From contig BDSL01000033.1 of assembly GCA_003116995.1 (NCBI GenBank), positions 372,001-436,000 of the forward strand: 64,000 nucleotides of DNA. The letters run 5' to 3'. This DNA is from Yamagishiella unicocca. Taxonomy: Eukaryota; Chlorophyta; Chlorophyceae; Chlamydomonadales; Volvocaceae. Shown here piece by piece: positions 1 to 12,682 of this stretch. Position 1 is the stretch's first letter. Each line of letters starts with the position of its first letter. Under the pieces are notes generated by a model. That model saw only the letters and a list, made by a program, of their open reading frames with translations. It was not told the DNA's origin and did no database searches. Made by a program: the position numbers and the translations under genes.

Positions 1-116
1 CACCGCCCCCGCCCCCCAAACCCCAACGAGTGTACGAAACATCTCCTACTTAGTTTTACGTTTGAGTGCCGACCTGCGGGTTTCCTCCCATACTCCCCCT
101 CCCATTCGCGCCGCAC

Positions 117-3100
117 CTGCTGCTGCTTGATCATGTTGTTGTCCGGCTCCGTGAGGATGCGGTAAAAGTCGTCGGCGGTGAGGCCCTTGAGCTCGACACG
201 AATGGGCAGGCGACCCTGGGGGCGGGGGGTAAAGGATAATCCGCGAATCCACGGCCGACAAACCAAGGGCGAGGAAGGTGGGGGCGGGGGGCGGACAGTG
301 GCGGGGGAGGGCGGCGTCAGGAGGGGCGACACGGCGCAAATGGGAGGAGGCGGCAGTGCGGGAGGTGGGGGAGCTGGCGGCCCGTCTGTCCCATGCAAGT
401 CGCAAGACGCCAGCGACAAGCATTGTGAAATGTGAATCCTCCGTCACCCCCACATGGCCCCATCCCCGTATCCCAGCACCGCCACCCAGCTCTCCGTGCC
501 GCCCCTCCCCCACCACCGCCTGCTTTAAACGGTTTTTTCGGGCATCCACGGGTCTTCCTCGAATCCCCCACCACCTCCAGTTTCTGTCCTCCGTCTCCTA
601 TATCGTGTAAGCGGGCCTTCTGGGCCCCTCACCACCACCATCCGGGGCTTCCTTGCAGCCACCATCCGGCCCACCACTACCATCCAGCCAGCGATCTCCA
701 CCCCCCTCCCACCTGCAGCTCCGCCAGCATGTCCGAGGGCTTGGCGGTGTGGAAGGCCCCCGAGCAGATGAACAGCACGTGCTCCGTAGACACGTTGCCG
801 TGCTTGGTGGGCACCACAGAGCCCTCGATGATCGGCAGCAGGTCCCGCTGGACGCCCTCGCTGCTCACGCCGCCGCCGCTCACCATGCGGCCACTGCTGG
901 GCTCCACGATCTTGTCGATCTGGGGTTTTAAGGAAGACCCGTCGATGCGAGCAAAAACCGTTTAGAACAGACGTTTTGGGGTGGGGGTGAGGGAGGGAGG
1001 GAGGGAGGGAGGGCGCGTGCTTCGCCAACGTGTGTGTATTACTTTGCCTTGTGGGGTTTCGAGGAAGACCCGTGGATGCAAGAAAAAACCGTTTAGAACA
1101 GACGTTTTGAGGTGCATGCTGGGAAGGGGGGGGAAGCCGAGGGGAGGGCACACACAACTGGAAGACCCGCCCCGCAGCCGCCAAGATGCCTCTGGCCCCG
1201 GCAGCGCCACCCACGGCACCCGTCCACTTGCCACCCGTCCACCCGGCACACACATACACACCTTTTCGCCTGCTTTTCCTTTTAGGCTATTTATTAGAAA
1301 ATACACGCCCCTCCCCCCGGGGGACCACGGGTCGTCCTCGAACGCGCCGGGGGACAACTTCAAGCGAGTGTACCCTGCGACGTTTCCTACTCGGTCTCGC
1401 CCTGCCGCGCCGACCTGCGTGTTTCATGCCACACAACCTACGGTCTCCCCCCATGCCCCCAGGATCGACCTACGGGTTCCCCCCATGCCCCCAGGATCGA
1501 CCTACGGGTTCCCCCCATGCCCCCAGGATCGACCTGCGTGTTTCCTGCCCCCCCCTTTAGGCTCACCTCGTCGATGAACACGATGCCGTCCTGCTCCGCC
1601 GCCCGAATGGCCTCCCGAGTCACCTGATCGCTGCTGAGCAGCTTCTCGGACTCAGCCTCCGCCAGCCGGGAGCGGGCCTCGGACACCTGGGGGGGGGGGG
1701 ACGCGGCGGGGCGGGGCGGTGGAGGGGAGAGCGGGGGGAAGAGGGACGAAGAAGAAAAACAGCAGCAGCAGGGAAACGTCCACGCCGCGAGACAGGGAGT
1801 CAGATAGAGGAGTCGCACTCAGCGGTCCATCACGTCCGCAGTCCAAACAGCCCGCCACGATGCCCACGTGGTGCACCGTAGCCGGTACCCCGCCCCACCG
1901 TGAGGCTCTTCTTGCTGCCCTGCCCGCCGCGGCCTCCGGCGCCGCTCCCGCCCCCGGAGGGTCCGAAGGGGCGGTCGGGCCGCGCAAAGAGCTTGTCTAG
2001 CACGATGACTCCGCCGGGGCCGAAATCCAGCTTGCCGCCGAATCCGGATCCGGGGCCGCCCTGACCGGATCCGGAACCGTCCAGCAGCGAGGCGTCGATC
2101 TCCACCATCGTGTCGTCCATCTGGCCTGCGGGTACGACAACACGTGGTCGCGAAGTACGGCGTCGGCGAGCGCGTCAAGCTGGGGCGCCCATCAGCCACT
2201 GAGGTAGTAAACACACACACGTGGCCCAGCCGCACCGCAGACCCCCACCGACCCACGGGTCCGCCCCCTCCGCCCCGGCGCCCCTCACCCCTGCGGTACA
2301 TGTCCCTGAACGTGTCCATGACGTCCTCCTTGGCGTGCTGCCCCACCAGCGCCCGCAGGATGATGGCCTCCGCCCGGCGGGCAGAGTGCTCGGCCAGGCG
2401 GTCCTTGGCGCGCTGCCGCACCAGCACCAGTGCCGCCTCCACCAGGTCCTGGCGAGGAGGCAGGGCCGGGGGTTCGAGGACGACCCGGCGGGGCGGGGCG
2501 GGGGGCGGGTGGGGCATAAAAAACAAGTTCCACGACATGGGTATGATAGCTGGCGCATCCCGGGGGGGAGAGGAGGGAGGGGTTGACGCCATCCCATGAG
2601 TGTGTTTGGAGTAGACACGGGTACGAGTACACGGCCAGCGCACCACACCACGCAATGCCGCATCTGGGCGTTGCTCACTCGGTGGGCACTTGCGGGGCAC
2701 TCGCCGCCTGTGTGAGGACAGCAGCGCCAGGCGCCTCCAGCCCTGCATCCATCCTCCCCGCCCCTCGACCCCCGGTGGCCGCCACACCAACGAGCCGCAC
2801 CACCGCAACCAGCGCGACCCGCCCCGTTGCAAAACATCCCCCCTGGAGCACCCCCCTGGAGTGCCCCCCTCCTTAGAGCACCCCCCTGGAGCGCCCCTCC
2901 TCGCGCCCCCTCCTCGCACCCACCTTGATGATCTCCTCCACATCGCGGCCCACGTAGCCCAGCTCCGTGTACTTGGTGGCCTCGACCTGAGAGGGTTGGG
3001 GGGGAGGAGGGGGGGGAACGATCGTGGGGAGGGTGCCTTATAAGAGAATCCGCGAATCCACGGCCCACAGGGGAGGGGGGCAGGTAAGGCTCCAGGGCAG

Positions 3101-4413
3101 TGCGGCACCCTGAGCACCTGGTCGACACAACCTAGCCTGCACGCCTGCCTAGCTCCCGCCGGTGGAGGGGAGTGACGGAGGGGCTGAGGGGGCCTTCCAT
3201 GTTCTTCGCGCGAGTCACCTCGGTTTCACTTTCCAGCGCCGGCCTATTGAGTCTCCTCTCAAACCCCACCCACCTTGATGAAGGGCGCGTCCGCCAGCTT
3301 GGCCAGGCGGCGAGCCACCTCGGTCTTCCCGCATCCGGTGGGGCCCACCTGGCGTGAGGGTGAGGGGCGGCGGGCGGGGGGAGGAGGTGCTTGTGTGTTT
3401 GGCCCGCGCGCATGGAGTCAGCTAACACCCCGGAGACCGTTGCCCTCCCCCGGGAGACACGCCAGCCAGCGGAGCAGGTTTCTTCGTCAACCCCCCTGGA
3501 GCAGCTCACGTTCTGCCAACTGCAACCACCGACCTCCGCTCCGCTGGACCGTCACCTTCACCGCCCTCGGTTTGTCGGCCGTGGATTCGCGGATTCTCTT
3601 ACCAAAACCCTCCCACCCCAGCCACAGCCAACGCACCATGAGGATATTCTTGGGCATGATCTCGTCCCGGAAGGTCGCCGGTTCGACCCGCATCCGCCGC
3701 CATCGATTCCGCAGCGCCACCGCCACGGCGCGCTTGGCGGCCGCCTGGCCTACGATGTGGCGGTCCAGTGCGGCCACGATGGCGGCCGGCGTAAGGCCCT
3801 CGCGGCCGTCGCGGCCGTCGTCCCACAGGCCGGTGGCCAGGGCGGCGAGGCTCAGCGGCTCCAGGGAGGCGTCGGAGCCGGGGGGGCTGGCGGCGGCGGC
3901 GGTCTGCATGCCCCGTACACCGCGGGAAGGAACCCCAGCGGGGGTGCGGTGGAGGCTGCTGGCAGGGAGCCAGCCGGCTACTGCGGGGGTCTGGTAGCTA
4001 CTGCTGGTGGTGGTGGCGGTGGTGGTGGTGATGCTGGCGGGAGCGCTGGAGGGGGGGTGGAGGGGGGAGAAGGGCCCAGAGGTGGCTGCAGGAGTTGCCT
4101 GGGTGACGTGGTGGCGGGAAGGCGGGTTGGGCCAGAGACCCGGGGGGCCGGGGGCTGGATGAGGCTGGCGAGCCAGGGGGCTGGGAGGGGGCTGAGGGAG
4201 GCTGTGCTGTTGGGGCTGCTGGTCCTCTTGGCTTGGTGTGAGGAGGCTGGCGTGGTGGTGGTGGTGGTGGTGGAGAAGGCGGGAGGCCGCTGCCATGCGT
4301 ATGCCGCAGCTGGCGCTAGTGCTGGCGTCAGCAGAGGCAGCTGCGCGCAGCGCTGCTGCAGAGGTCATGAGCGTCCGGACGACGCTGGACGCTGAGCTAG
4401 TCATGGCTGCCAT
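117..4413 (-). CDS. hslU: HslU (ClpY), ATP-dependent protease unfoldase subunit, organelle-targeted; 3' end outside window
   Basis: AAA+ ATPase that unfolds substrates for the HslV peptidase. Exons on the minus strand: 4413-3637, 3348-3274, 2986-2924, 2448-2289, 2125-1899, 1686-1567, 919-713, 215-117; all junctions keep frame (576 codons), and the rest lies before base 1. Residues 1 to about 206 are an extension rich in Ala, Ser, Thr, Pro and His, starting [15 protein letters not shown], which resembles a mitochondrial presequence. The HslU core starts near residue 207 ([17 protein letters not shown]). Walker A is GPTGCGKT (about 261-268), followed by the pore motif GYVGRD, the intermediate domain, Walker B GIVFIDE (ending 474) and the split [10 protein letters not shown]. 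The sensor-like LFICSGAFH and GRLPIRVEL follow. The ATG at 4413 is the first in frame. Known: HslVU survives in mitochondria of some protists and algae; the location here is inferred. Introns hold several short dispersed repeats. Confidence 0.93.
236..273 (+). repeat. Short dispersed repeat family B, copy 1
   Basis: HslU intron 7: ataatccgcgaatccacggc, cgacaaaccaagggcga. Confidence 0.8.
527..563 (+). repeat. Short dispersed repeat family A, copy 1
   Basis: In HslU intron 7. Core: cggtttttt, then gcatccacgggtcttcctcg. Confidence 0.8.
923..982 (-). repeat. Family A, copy 2
   Basis: Reverse orientation (ggaagacccgtcgatgcgag, then aaaaccgtttagaacagacg); abuts the acceptor of HslU exon 7. Confidence 0.85.
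1052..1118 (-). repeat. Family A, copy 3
   Basis: Best full copy, about 65 bases: ggggtttcgaggaagacccg, tggatgc, then accgtttagaacagacgttt and gaggtgcatg. Same HslU intron as copy 2. Confidence 0.9.
1449..1545 (+). repeat. Tandem repeat, three 32-bp units, in HslU intron 6
   Basis: ccatgcccccaggatcgacc starts at 1451, 1483 and 1515. Confidence 0.9.
3041..3069 (+). repeat. Family B, copy 2
   Basis: HslU intron 2: gagaatccgcgaatccacgg. Confidence 0.8.
3558..3608 (-). repeat. Family B, copy 3
   Basis: HslU intron 1, inverted: ccgccctcggtttgtcggcc, gtggattcgcggattctctt. Confidence 0.85.
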
Positions 4414-5029
4414 GATCAGGGCTGGCGGGGGTGCGAGACAGTCCGATGTGTGGAGCAGAGCGCGGACACGAAAGAGCTGGCCTGCGAGCAGCCCCAGCGG
4501 TAGGTCCTGTAGCTGCAGTTGCTGTGCTTAGGCTGTCGTCTTCCACTGACCAGATAGAGCTTGGGCCGACGCCAGGTGTACCGGGACTGTTACAATGGTA
4601 GGGCTACTACGTCAACGTGATAGCAGGTTGGGTAGCTATCCTGTTAAGTGCTTATCTCCTGATATTGTTCCAGAGAAAAGAGCTGCAGTGGTGCTTCCTG
4701 GTGATCTAACGCTACCTTCAATAGGTTTTTCAGGATGCCTTCACCGCAGCTAACTTAGTGTATTGAAACGCAATTGCACAACTCATGTGATCTGCTTCCA
4801 CATCCTAATTGCACATTTTGTCGCTTGGTGCCTGTGAAAGTCAGGTGTACAACAAGCCGATCAAACCGTTTGGCCCAGCTTGAACCCTTTCAACGCTTCC
4901 TAATTGGTGCATTATCTTCTTATCTGTAGTCCGTTCGTCATCGCGTTTGCACTTCTCAGCTCTTTGGAGCCGCCTTTCCAGAACGCTTGCTAGTGCCGCC
5001 CACAGGCGCGCCCCGGCTAACACGCCGCC
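4414..5029. promoter_or_regulatory. Divergent promoter region between HslU and pyruvate kinase
   Basis: About 0.6 kb separates the two start codons on opposite strands, so it must hold both promoters and 5' UTRs. It is clearly more A/T-rich than the flanking exons. No TATA box, CpG-like array or known operator was recognised. Confidence 0.5.
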
Positions 5030-8000
5030 ATGGATCCCAAGCACGCGCACCAGGCGTTCTTTGAGCCTCCTAATTCCTTCCTTAGTATTCTGGAGGTACG
5101 CGGACGGGTGGCGCCGCCAGGGGCTGCGCCTGGCGCCGGCCTTAACCCATGGCAACCTGTCGCGCCGCAGGAGGACAAGGACCTGAGCGTGCCCGCGTCG
5201 ACCAAGCTGGGATGCACCCTCGGGCCCCAGAGTCGGAGTGTGGAGATTCTTGAGCAGCTGCTGCAGGCTGGCATGACGGTGCGTAACGCCCGCGTCCACG
5301 TGTTTTTGGCGTTTTGCTTGCTGGTCGACGCGAGCGAGCGTTTCGCTCAGTGCTGATGGTCGCAATTGTCCCCAATTTATGTTATACGCAGGTAGCGCGG
5401 TTCGATTTCAGCTGGGGCAGCATGGTGAGGCGTTGGCCTGCCGCGCAATTGTGCAGACGCCACCCCTGGCGGTGCGCGCGGCTGCTGCAACGGTCCGCGG
5501 TGTCGCTGAATTTTGTTATACATCCTTGCAGGATTATCACCAGGAGACTCTGGATAACCTGCGGGTCGCCATGCGCAACACGAAGCGCCTGTGCTGCACC
5601 ATGCTGGACACAATGGGCCCGGAAATCATCGTGCTCAACAGGTGCGGTATAAATCGATGATCTAAAAAACTCTCAAAGGCTGGCCTTAATCGCCTTCGCC
5701 CTCGGTCACCGTTGATGCGGCCAGCCCTCCCATGAGCTCCTCATGTCGCTAGGGTTGTTAGTGCAGACGGCAATCTGGTGCGCCATGTCTTGCCTCCAGG
5801 GCCGCCTGTCGGGACGCCCCGGTACTGCACACAGAGCGGGGTTTGACCCGACAGTGGGATCCAGGAGTTGCAAGGCAAATCAGTTGGAAAATCTGTTGAA
5901 AGTTAGTTTGGAGGCCAGGCCGAAGGACAGGAGGGCAGATTGCTACCCACCCCCGCCCCTGCCCTGCTCTCCCTCGACGACACCTCCTTTGCTACCGAAG
6001 GGGTGGATTGACCCCAGCCCGCTCCCCTGCACCGCCGCACGTCATTACATTCCGTCTGCCCGTCCTGCCTCCTCACTCCCCCCTCCCATCCCATCATGCA
6101 TTTCGAAACGTCTTTCCTAAGCGTTTTTTTCTCGCATCCACGGGTCTTCCTCGAAACCGCCTCCCACCCCATACGCCAACTGTCCTGTCCTTTTCGCGTC
6201 AACGGTTTTCACGCCACCCCCCTCCCATCCCTCCCCTCCCCCCCTCCCATCCCCCTCCCCCTCCCTCACCTGGCCCCAGGCCTGAGGAGCCCATCAGCCT
6301 CAACGCCGGCCAGTCCGTGACCCTCACCTGCGACCACACCGCCGCCGCCTCCTCCAACGTGCTACCCATCTCCTACCCCTGCCTGGCCGGCACCGGACTG
6401 GCACCCGGCAGCCAGGTGTTCGTGGGACAGTACCTGTTCACCGGCTCGGAGGCGTCGTCGGTGTACCTCACCGTACAGGAGGTACGACACCGCGACGGGA
6501 TACGGCACTGTACGACATGCCGCGGGTGGAGGCGTGGGGTAGCGGGGACCTGCGGAGGGGGAGGTTTGACGTCCAGGCGGCGTGGTGGTGGTGGTGGTGG
6601 CGGTGGTGGTGGTGGCACTGGTGGTGGTGGTGGTGTGTAGGGGCTTCATCGGGTTCAGATGGTGGGTTGGGTGAGTGGGTTGCAAGGAAGGAAGTGAGCG
6701 GGTGAGTGGACGGTGCGGGGGTTCTCACCCGATGTGGCAGTGGCTGGAGTGGCCGCAGTGCAGGCGCCACCAGGGACCCCGAATGTTTCGGAGCGTGGGG
6801 TCATGAGAGGGCGGGGGGGAGGGTTTCGGAGCTTGGGATCATGAGAGGGCGGGGGGGAGGCCACCGCCCAAAGGGGGTTGCCCAGGGTGCTCTTCGGTGG
6901 TGTGGGAGGAGGGACGTAATTCACGACACTGCGCAGGGGCAGCGGGGACTGCAGCCACGGACGGGAGAGGAGGCGCCCCCGCCTCCGACCCCCGGTCCAG
7001 ATCCCACACACCTACCATGCGACAACACAGCTGGTGTTGATACCTCCTTTGTTGCTCCCTCCTTTGTTGCTTCCTTCTTTGTCGCTCCTCTCCCCTGGTC
7101 AGCTTCCCCTGACCATACGCTCCAGTTCCTCCCATGAAGCCTCCTCAACACATGCCCCCTCCCCCCCGCCGCCGTGGAATTTTTTCGGACATCCACGGGT
7201 TTCCCTCGAATCCCCCCCGCCGCCGGCTGTCATTCTCGCCCCGCAGATCAAGGGTGAGGAGGCGCTGTGCACCTGCAACAACACCTGCGTGCTGGAGGGC
7301 CTGGCCCTCACGGTGGGGCGGCGAGAAGGGGATGAGGGGGGGGGGCGGGAGGGCGATGGAGCAGGGCGGCAGCGGGAAGGGGGGCGGAGTATCGCCGGCA
7401 AGCTGGGGTTATAAGGCCCTGAACACAACCAGGCAGGCTGAGGGCCGTCGGCCCCCTGCCGCTATTCGCAACCCAGCCCAGCCCTCACTCACCACCACCA
7501 CCACCACCACCACTCCCACCACTCACTCCTGCCCCGGCCTGCCTGCTGTCCACACCCTCCCCCTCCTCCCCCTCCCCCTCCTCCTCGCCCTCCTCCTCCC
7601 CCTCCCCCTCCCCCTCCTCCCCCTCCCCCCCGCCCCCTCCGCCCCTCCTCCCCCCCAGGTGCACATCTCCAACATCCGCAACGAGGCACCCATCCTGGCC
7701 GACACCGACGTGGCGGCCATCCGGCAGTGGGGCTCCGTCAACAAGATCGACTACGTGTCGGTGTCCTTCACCCGAAGCGCCGCGGACATCCTGGTGGTGC
7801 GCCAGCTGCTGGACAGGTGGGGGCGTGTGCGTGTGTGTGTATGTGGATTGTGTGTGTGGGGGGGGGGCAGGTTTGCAGGAAAGACCGCGTACGCGACGTG
7901 AGCAGTATAGTTGGGGGGTGGTAAAAACCGTTTACGCGACGGGACAGGACAGTTGGGGGGGGAGGGAGGGCCGGAGGGCTGGACCGGGGGCAAGGAGGTG

Positions 8001-9123
8001 GTGGTGGCGGTGCGGAAGAAGGTGGAGGTGGACTGGATGTGAGGTGGAGTTTCGGCAGGATGATTGCGGTGAAGCAAGGAGAGGAGGAGGGAGGGAGTGC
8101 GAGCAGGGGATGCACTGCCACCCCTGGAGTCCAGCTCGGCCGTACGACATCGCACGACACCGGGCAGCAGTCGCCGCCACGTCACGTCGCCCCGAACGCC
8201 ACCAACAACCAAGCGATAACCACCATCAACCGATGCAACCGCCACCCAACACCCACGCCACCCCCCCCCCCGCTGCTTCTGCCGCCGCAGCTGCGGTCTG
8301 AGCCAGACTCGCATCATGTCCAAGATTGAGAACATGGAGGGGCTGATCAACAGCGGGGAGATCGTGGACGTGTCGGACGCAGTGCTCTTCTCGCGCGGCA
8401 ACATGGGCATCTGCCTGGAGGCGGAGAAGGTGGGCAGAACCACCGACCCACCGACCCACCGACCCACACCGACCTAAGGGGGGGGAAAGGGCGATAGGGG
8501 AGGAGAGCGAGAGGAGGGAGAGGAGGAATACTATACTGGCGTACAGTACGACATGAACTGAAGGAAGTAGGGAAGGGTAGGAGGTGGATGCCCGGGGGCA
8601 GAGCAAGGGAGGGGGCGGGCACTGGCACGAGGGGGGGGGCGGGTCTGTAAGGCCCACCACGAAGGGAGGGGGAGATGGGGGAAAAAGGGGGTGAGGCGCC
8701 CGGCAGGGAGGAAACCACCCTTGTTTGGCCATGCCGATGACTAACAGGAGAAGGCGCTGGGGCCGATGCCAGCGCAGCTGTCTGGTAACGCATCGCAACC
8801 GCCACCAACTGCCACAATTACCATTACCACCACCCACCCAACCCCAACCCCAACCCCCAGCACGATGAGCCCCTGGCCGCCGTTCCTTCCTCCTCCTCCT
8901 CCCCTCGCCCCCAACCCCGCAGATGTTCCTGGTCCAGAAGAAGCTCCTCCGCGCATGCAACCTGGCGGGAAAGCCCATCATGGTGACCCGCGTGGTCGAC
9001 ACGATGACGGGTGGGTGGGTGGCTGGGTGGGTGGCTTGGGGGGTGGCTGGGTGGCTGGCTGGGGGGGTGGCTGGCTGGCTTGGGGGGTGGGTGGGTGGCT
9101 GGCTGGGTGGGTGGCTGGGGGGG

Positions 9124-9174
<51 letters not shown>

Positions 9175-12100
9175 GGGGCTGGGGGGCTGGCTGGGGGGCT
9201 GGAGGGGTCCAGGAACGGACATGATGGCTGGGTGGGTGGCGGAGGAATGAACGTGACGATTGGGTGGGTTTGGGAGCTTTTAGAGGAGGCGGAAAGAGCG
9301 CGGCAGGGGCGAGGGCAGAGGGGGGGAAGGCGGGAGCACGGGGTTGGCCAAACCGCCGACAACGGCAACGGCGCGCACGTGGCTGCGTGCTGGATGCCTA
9401 ACCCCGGCTGAGGGAACCAGAACCCATGCCACCCGAGCTGTCTCCTAACCCCTCCCGCACCCTCCCCCGCCCCTCCCGCCCCAGACGCCCCCCGCCCCAC
9501 CCGCGCCGAAGCCACCGACGTGGCCAACCTGGTCCTGGACGGCGCTGACGGCATCCTGCTTGGCTCCGAAACCTTCCGGGGCAAGTACCCGGTCAACACG
9601 GTGCAGACGGTGCTGGCGATCTGCAAGCAGGTGGGGGCTGAGAGGGCTGCGGGCTGGGGCAGGGGCAGGGGCCGGGGTGAGGAGGCCAGGGAGGCGCAGC
9701 CCGCGGTGTTGGCGCTGCAGCCGCAGCACGCGGGTGCTGGGGCAACCTGTCGTACATCACTCGTGCCCGAGCTTAGTGCTGGGGGCCTCTGGCTGCTAGT
9801 GAGACCACGTGGATTGCGCTCGTGGGATTGAAGGGTTTAGGGTTTGGGGTTTAGGTAGGACGGGTGTATCGACACGAGGCTTCGGTGGGTGCCAGTTTCA
9901 CTTCTCCCCTCTCCCCCCTCCCCTTCCCCCGCTTCCCCCGACGCACCCATCCGCGGCTCACCCCTTGTCGCCCCCCCTCGCCTTTAGGCGGAGGTGTGTT
10001 TCGACAACCAGTCGTACTACCGCTCGCTGATGGAGTACTTTGGCTGCTACACGCTGCACCCCAACCTGGGCAAGCGCGAGGCGCTGGCGTCGTCGGCGGT
10101 GCGCGCCGCCGCCAAGATCAACGCGGCGCTGATCATCGTGTTCACCGTCACGGGCCAGACGGCTCGGCTGGTGGCCAAGTACAAGCCGGCGTCGCCCATT
10201 CTCACGGTGAGAGCCACGCGAGGAGGCGAGAGTGGCGAGGGGGAAAACTGCGTGGATTGGAGGAGGACGAAGTGGGGAGGAGAGGCGAGAGGAGGGGAGA
10301 GGTGGAGCGAGGAGGATGAAGAGCAAGGGGCAGCGCGCCCCGGGCTGAGGCTGGCGAGGCCAAGGCTTCGGACCCGGATCCGAATCCAGGGCTGCGCCTG
10401 GACTAGGATCTGGCATGGGGCGTTGCCACTTGTTCCTCGAGGAAGGGCCCAGTGCCGTTGGAATGTCGGATGCCGTACCTTTGACGCAGTTGGGAAGCTG
10501 CGGCCTGAGGGCGCGAGCGTAGGCTGTGATGGTGGTGGATGACGTGGCGGCGCGCGGGGGCTGGCCTGGGTCTGGATGAGGAGAGGGAGGCGGAGGCGGA
10601 GGCACCACACTCACTCCACTCACAACGGTTGCGTGTGTGTATTGGTGTGGAGCCGGCTCACCCGCCGCGCCCCCTCGTCCTCCTCCTCCTCCAGACCCTA
10701 GCTTGCCAGCCCTCCACCTGGCCTCCCGCCCGCCCGCCCCCTATTGCCCCCCTTGCATTTCCCGCCGCATGCCGCCATCCGCCACCACCGCCACCGCCAC
10801 CATGCGCCACCGTCCTGCCCGGGTCCCCACAAACCACCTGTCCTCCGCCTCCGCCGCCTCCGCCGCCTCCGCCGCCTCCGCCGCCTCCGCCGCCTCCGCC
10901 TCCGCCTCCGCCTCCGCCTCCGCCGCCTCCGCTGCCGTACCGCGTGCCGCACTCGGAATGCGCACGTGCGGGCGGCAGGTGGTCTGCGGCGACCCCCACA
11001 CCGCCAAGGCGCATAACAACGACCGGTACAGCACCTCGGACGCAGACCGCAACTCCTCCGGAGGCGCCGAGGCGCCTCCGGGGAGCGGGTCGCAGCCACA
11101 GCAGGATACGCCGGTAATGCTTAGAAGGAGAGGACCTTAGTCAGCGATGTGTGTCGTACCGTTGCGCCAGCGTGACACGGCTAGGGGGGATGAAGGGTTG
11201 GTTGGTTTGGTTGGGCCACGGCTGAGCGGTGGTGTCGGACCGTTGTTGGTGGTGGTGGGTGTGGGTGTCGCAGGGGTATGGCGTAAGGGCGGGAGGGATA
11301 TGGACGCGGCTTGCGCTGATGGTTCATGGTAGGCGGCTGGCTGAGTGCAGCGCGGCGCGTGGGTGTGCTTGGTGGCGGTGGTGGTGGTGACGGTGGCGGT
11401 TGAGGCAGCAGTTGGCGGTTGGCGGTGCGCGAGGGTCCCCGCGTTGCGGTTGGTGGTCGGTGGCTGGTGACGTGGCGGGGCCTCTCGTGTGCCGCTGTCC
11501 CCGCCGCGGCGGCCACCCACCCATCCATTCGCGGCTGGCCGCCGGACCCGCTACCTCCTCCTCGCTACCTTCAGCAGCCCATATGCGCACCCCGCATTAG
11601 TATCATGACTCCCAACCTGCCAACCTCCCATCCCCTTCAACCCTCCCCTCGGCGCCGTGCTGAACACCAGACCCTGCTCTGCCCCTGCCGCCCCCGCCCC
11701 CCTCCCCAGGTGGTGTGCCCGGACATCAAGTCCGACGGGCTCAAGTGGACCATCATGGGTGAGGTGCAGGCGCGCCAGTGCCTGCTCTACCGCGGTGTGC
11801 TGCCAGTCATGGCCGACCCTGACTTCGCGCTGCCGGGCGGAGCCATCCTGGACTACGCCATTTCGTACGTGAGTAATACTGTACGACAGGGCCTTGCGCG
11901 GTTCGGGTGCTGTCGGTCGTCGTCGCGGGTGTGCTCGCGTGGGGGACCTGAGCAGAGCAGCGAGTATGGCGCGCACATATGCGGGTGTGGTGTGGTGTGG
12001 TGTGGTGTGGTGCGGTCTGTTACGGCGGGATGTGGTATGATGGGTCGATGGAGGCCCCAATCCTCGCGTCTATAGCACCACCACCTGGACGTTCCCCCCC

Positions 12101-12682
12101 ATCACCTTTCCCCCGCCGCCTCTGGGTCCCGCCCGCGCCCCCGGCCCGCAGGCCAAGGAGGTTGGCATGGTGCGGTCGGGCGACAAGGTGGTCGTCAGCC
12201 AGTGCCCCCGCACCGGCTACAGTGACGTGATGGAGGAGGCGGGGGTCGTGAAGCTCATCACAGTGGACGACCACACCTTGCCGCGGTGGGTACTTATTGC
12301 GGGGGGCAGGGCGGGGGCACGGAAAAGAACTGGTTACTCGACATGGGGAAGTGTAGCCGGGCGGCGGGGGGAGCCGGGGGGCCCTGGCTACGGTTGTTGC
12401 TGTGTGTAGGTAAAGGGCACATTGTTGGATCTGGCGGTGTTGTGTGCCTGCCATCCTGGAACCCCAGTTCGCGCTCTGCTGCTGGTAGTTTCGTCGCGTG
12501 TTTGTTGTTTATCTCACGTGGGCGTTGTGATCCTGACTGCCCTCCGCCCTGCTCCACCCTCCTCCTGCTCTCGGCCCTTACTGCAATGGCCAACCACCAA
12601 CTGACGCACGCGCAGCGGCATCAACTTCAACCACCCGCTGTTTGTGATCGGTTCGATGGACCCGCTCAACAAGCAAGACTGA
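5030..12682 (+). CDS. PYK: Pyruvate kinase, plant cytosolic type
   Basis: Converts phosphoenolpyruvate and ADP to pyruvate and ATP, the last step of glycolysis. Exons: 5030-5095, 5171-5278, 5392-5424, 5532-5641, 6280-6481, 7247-7312, 7659-7816, 8291-8429, 8923-9010, 9485-9630, 9988-10206, 11710-11868, 12152-12285, 12616-12682. They sum to 1695 bases, giving 564 residues. Landmarks: [10 protein letters not shown] near the N-terminus, ARFDFSWGS (about 60-68), MLDTMGPEI, the catalytic-lysine segment [10 protein letters not shown] (Lys about 259), [20 protein letters not shown] and [13 protein letters not shown]. The DFSWG and SRGN variants in place of NFSHG and ARGD are typical of land-plant cytosolic pyruvate kinases. 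No targeting peptide is seen (start [11 protein letters not shown]), so a cytosolic enzyme is inferred. The ATG at 5030 is in a good GCC-GCC context. The 1.5 kb intron before exon 12 carries a CCGCCT microsatellite. Confidence 0.95.
6094..6158 (+). repeat. Family A, copy 4
   Basis: Pyruvate kinase intron 4; full length in the opposite orientation to copy 3. A family C copy follows at once. Confidence 0.9.
6173..6214 (-). repeat. Short dispersed repeat family C, copy 1
   Basis: Pyruvate kinase intron 4, inverted: gccaactgtcctgtcctttt, cgcgtcaacggttttcac. Confidence 0.8.
7177..7210 (+). repeat. Family A, copy 5
   Basis: Pyruvate kinase intron 5, short core with catccacgggtttccctcga; 36 bases before the exon 6 acceptor. 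Confidence 0.8.
7922..7955 (+). repeat. Family C, copy 2
   Basis: Pyruvate kinase intron 7: aaaaaccgtttacgcgacgg, gacaggacagttgg. A diverged copy precedes it at about 7881-7917. Confidence 0.8.
9005..9205 (+). repeat. GGCT/GGGT microsatellite in pyruvate kinase intron 9
   Basis: About 200 bases of tggctggctggc and tgggtggg, beginning at the splice donor itself. Confidence 0.95.
10841..10933 (+). repeat. CCGCCT microsatellite in the large pyruvate kinase intron
   Basis: About 90 bases of repeated ccgcct/ccgcctcc. Confidence 0.95.

Noticed and set aside
1819..3128. Long Arg/Gly/Pro frames antisense or out of frame over HslU
   Set aside because: They cross introns and exons of HslU alike and are shadows of GC-rich DNA.
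8766..9626. Gln/Pro/Ser and Gly/Trp repeat frames near 9 kb
   Set aside because: Translations of the GGCT/GGGT microsatellite in pyruvate kinase intron 9.
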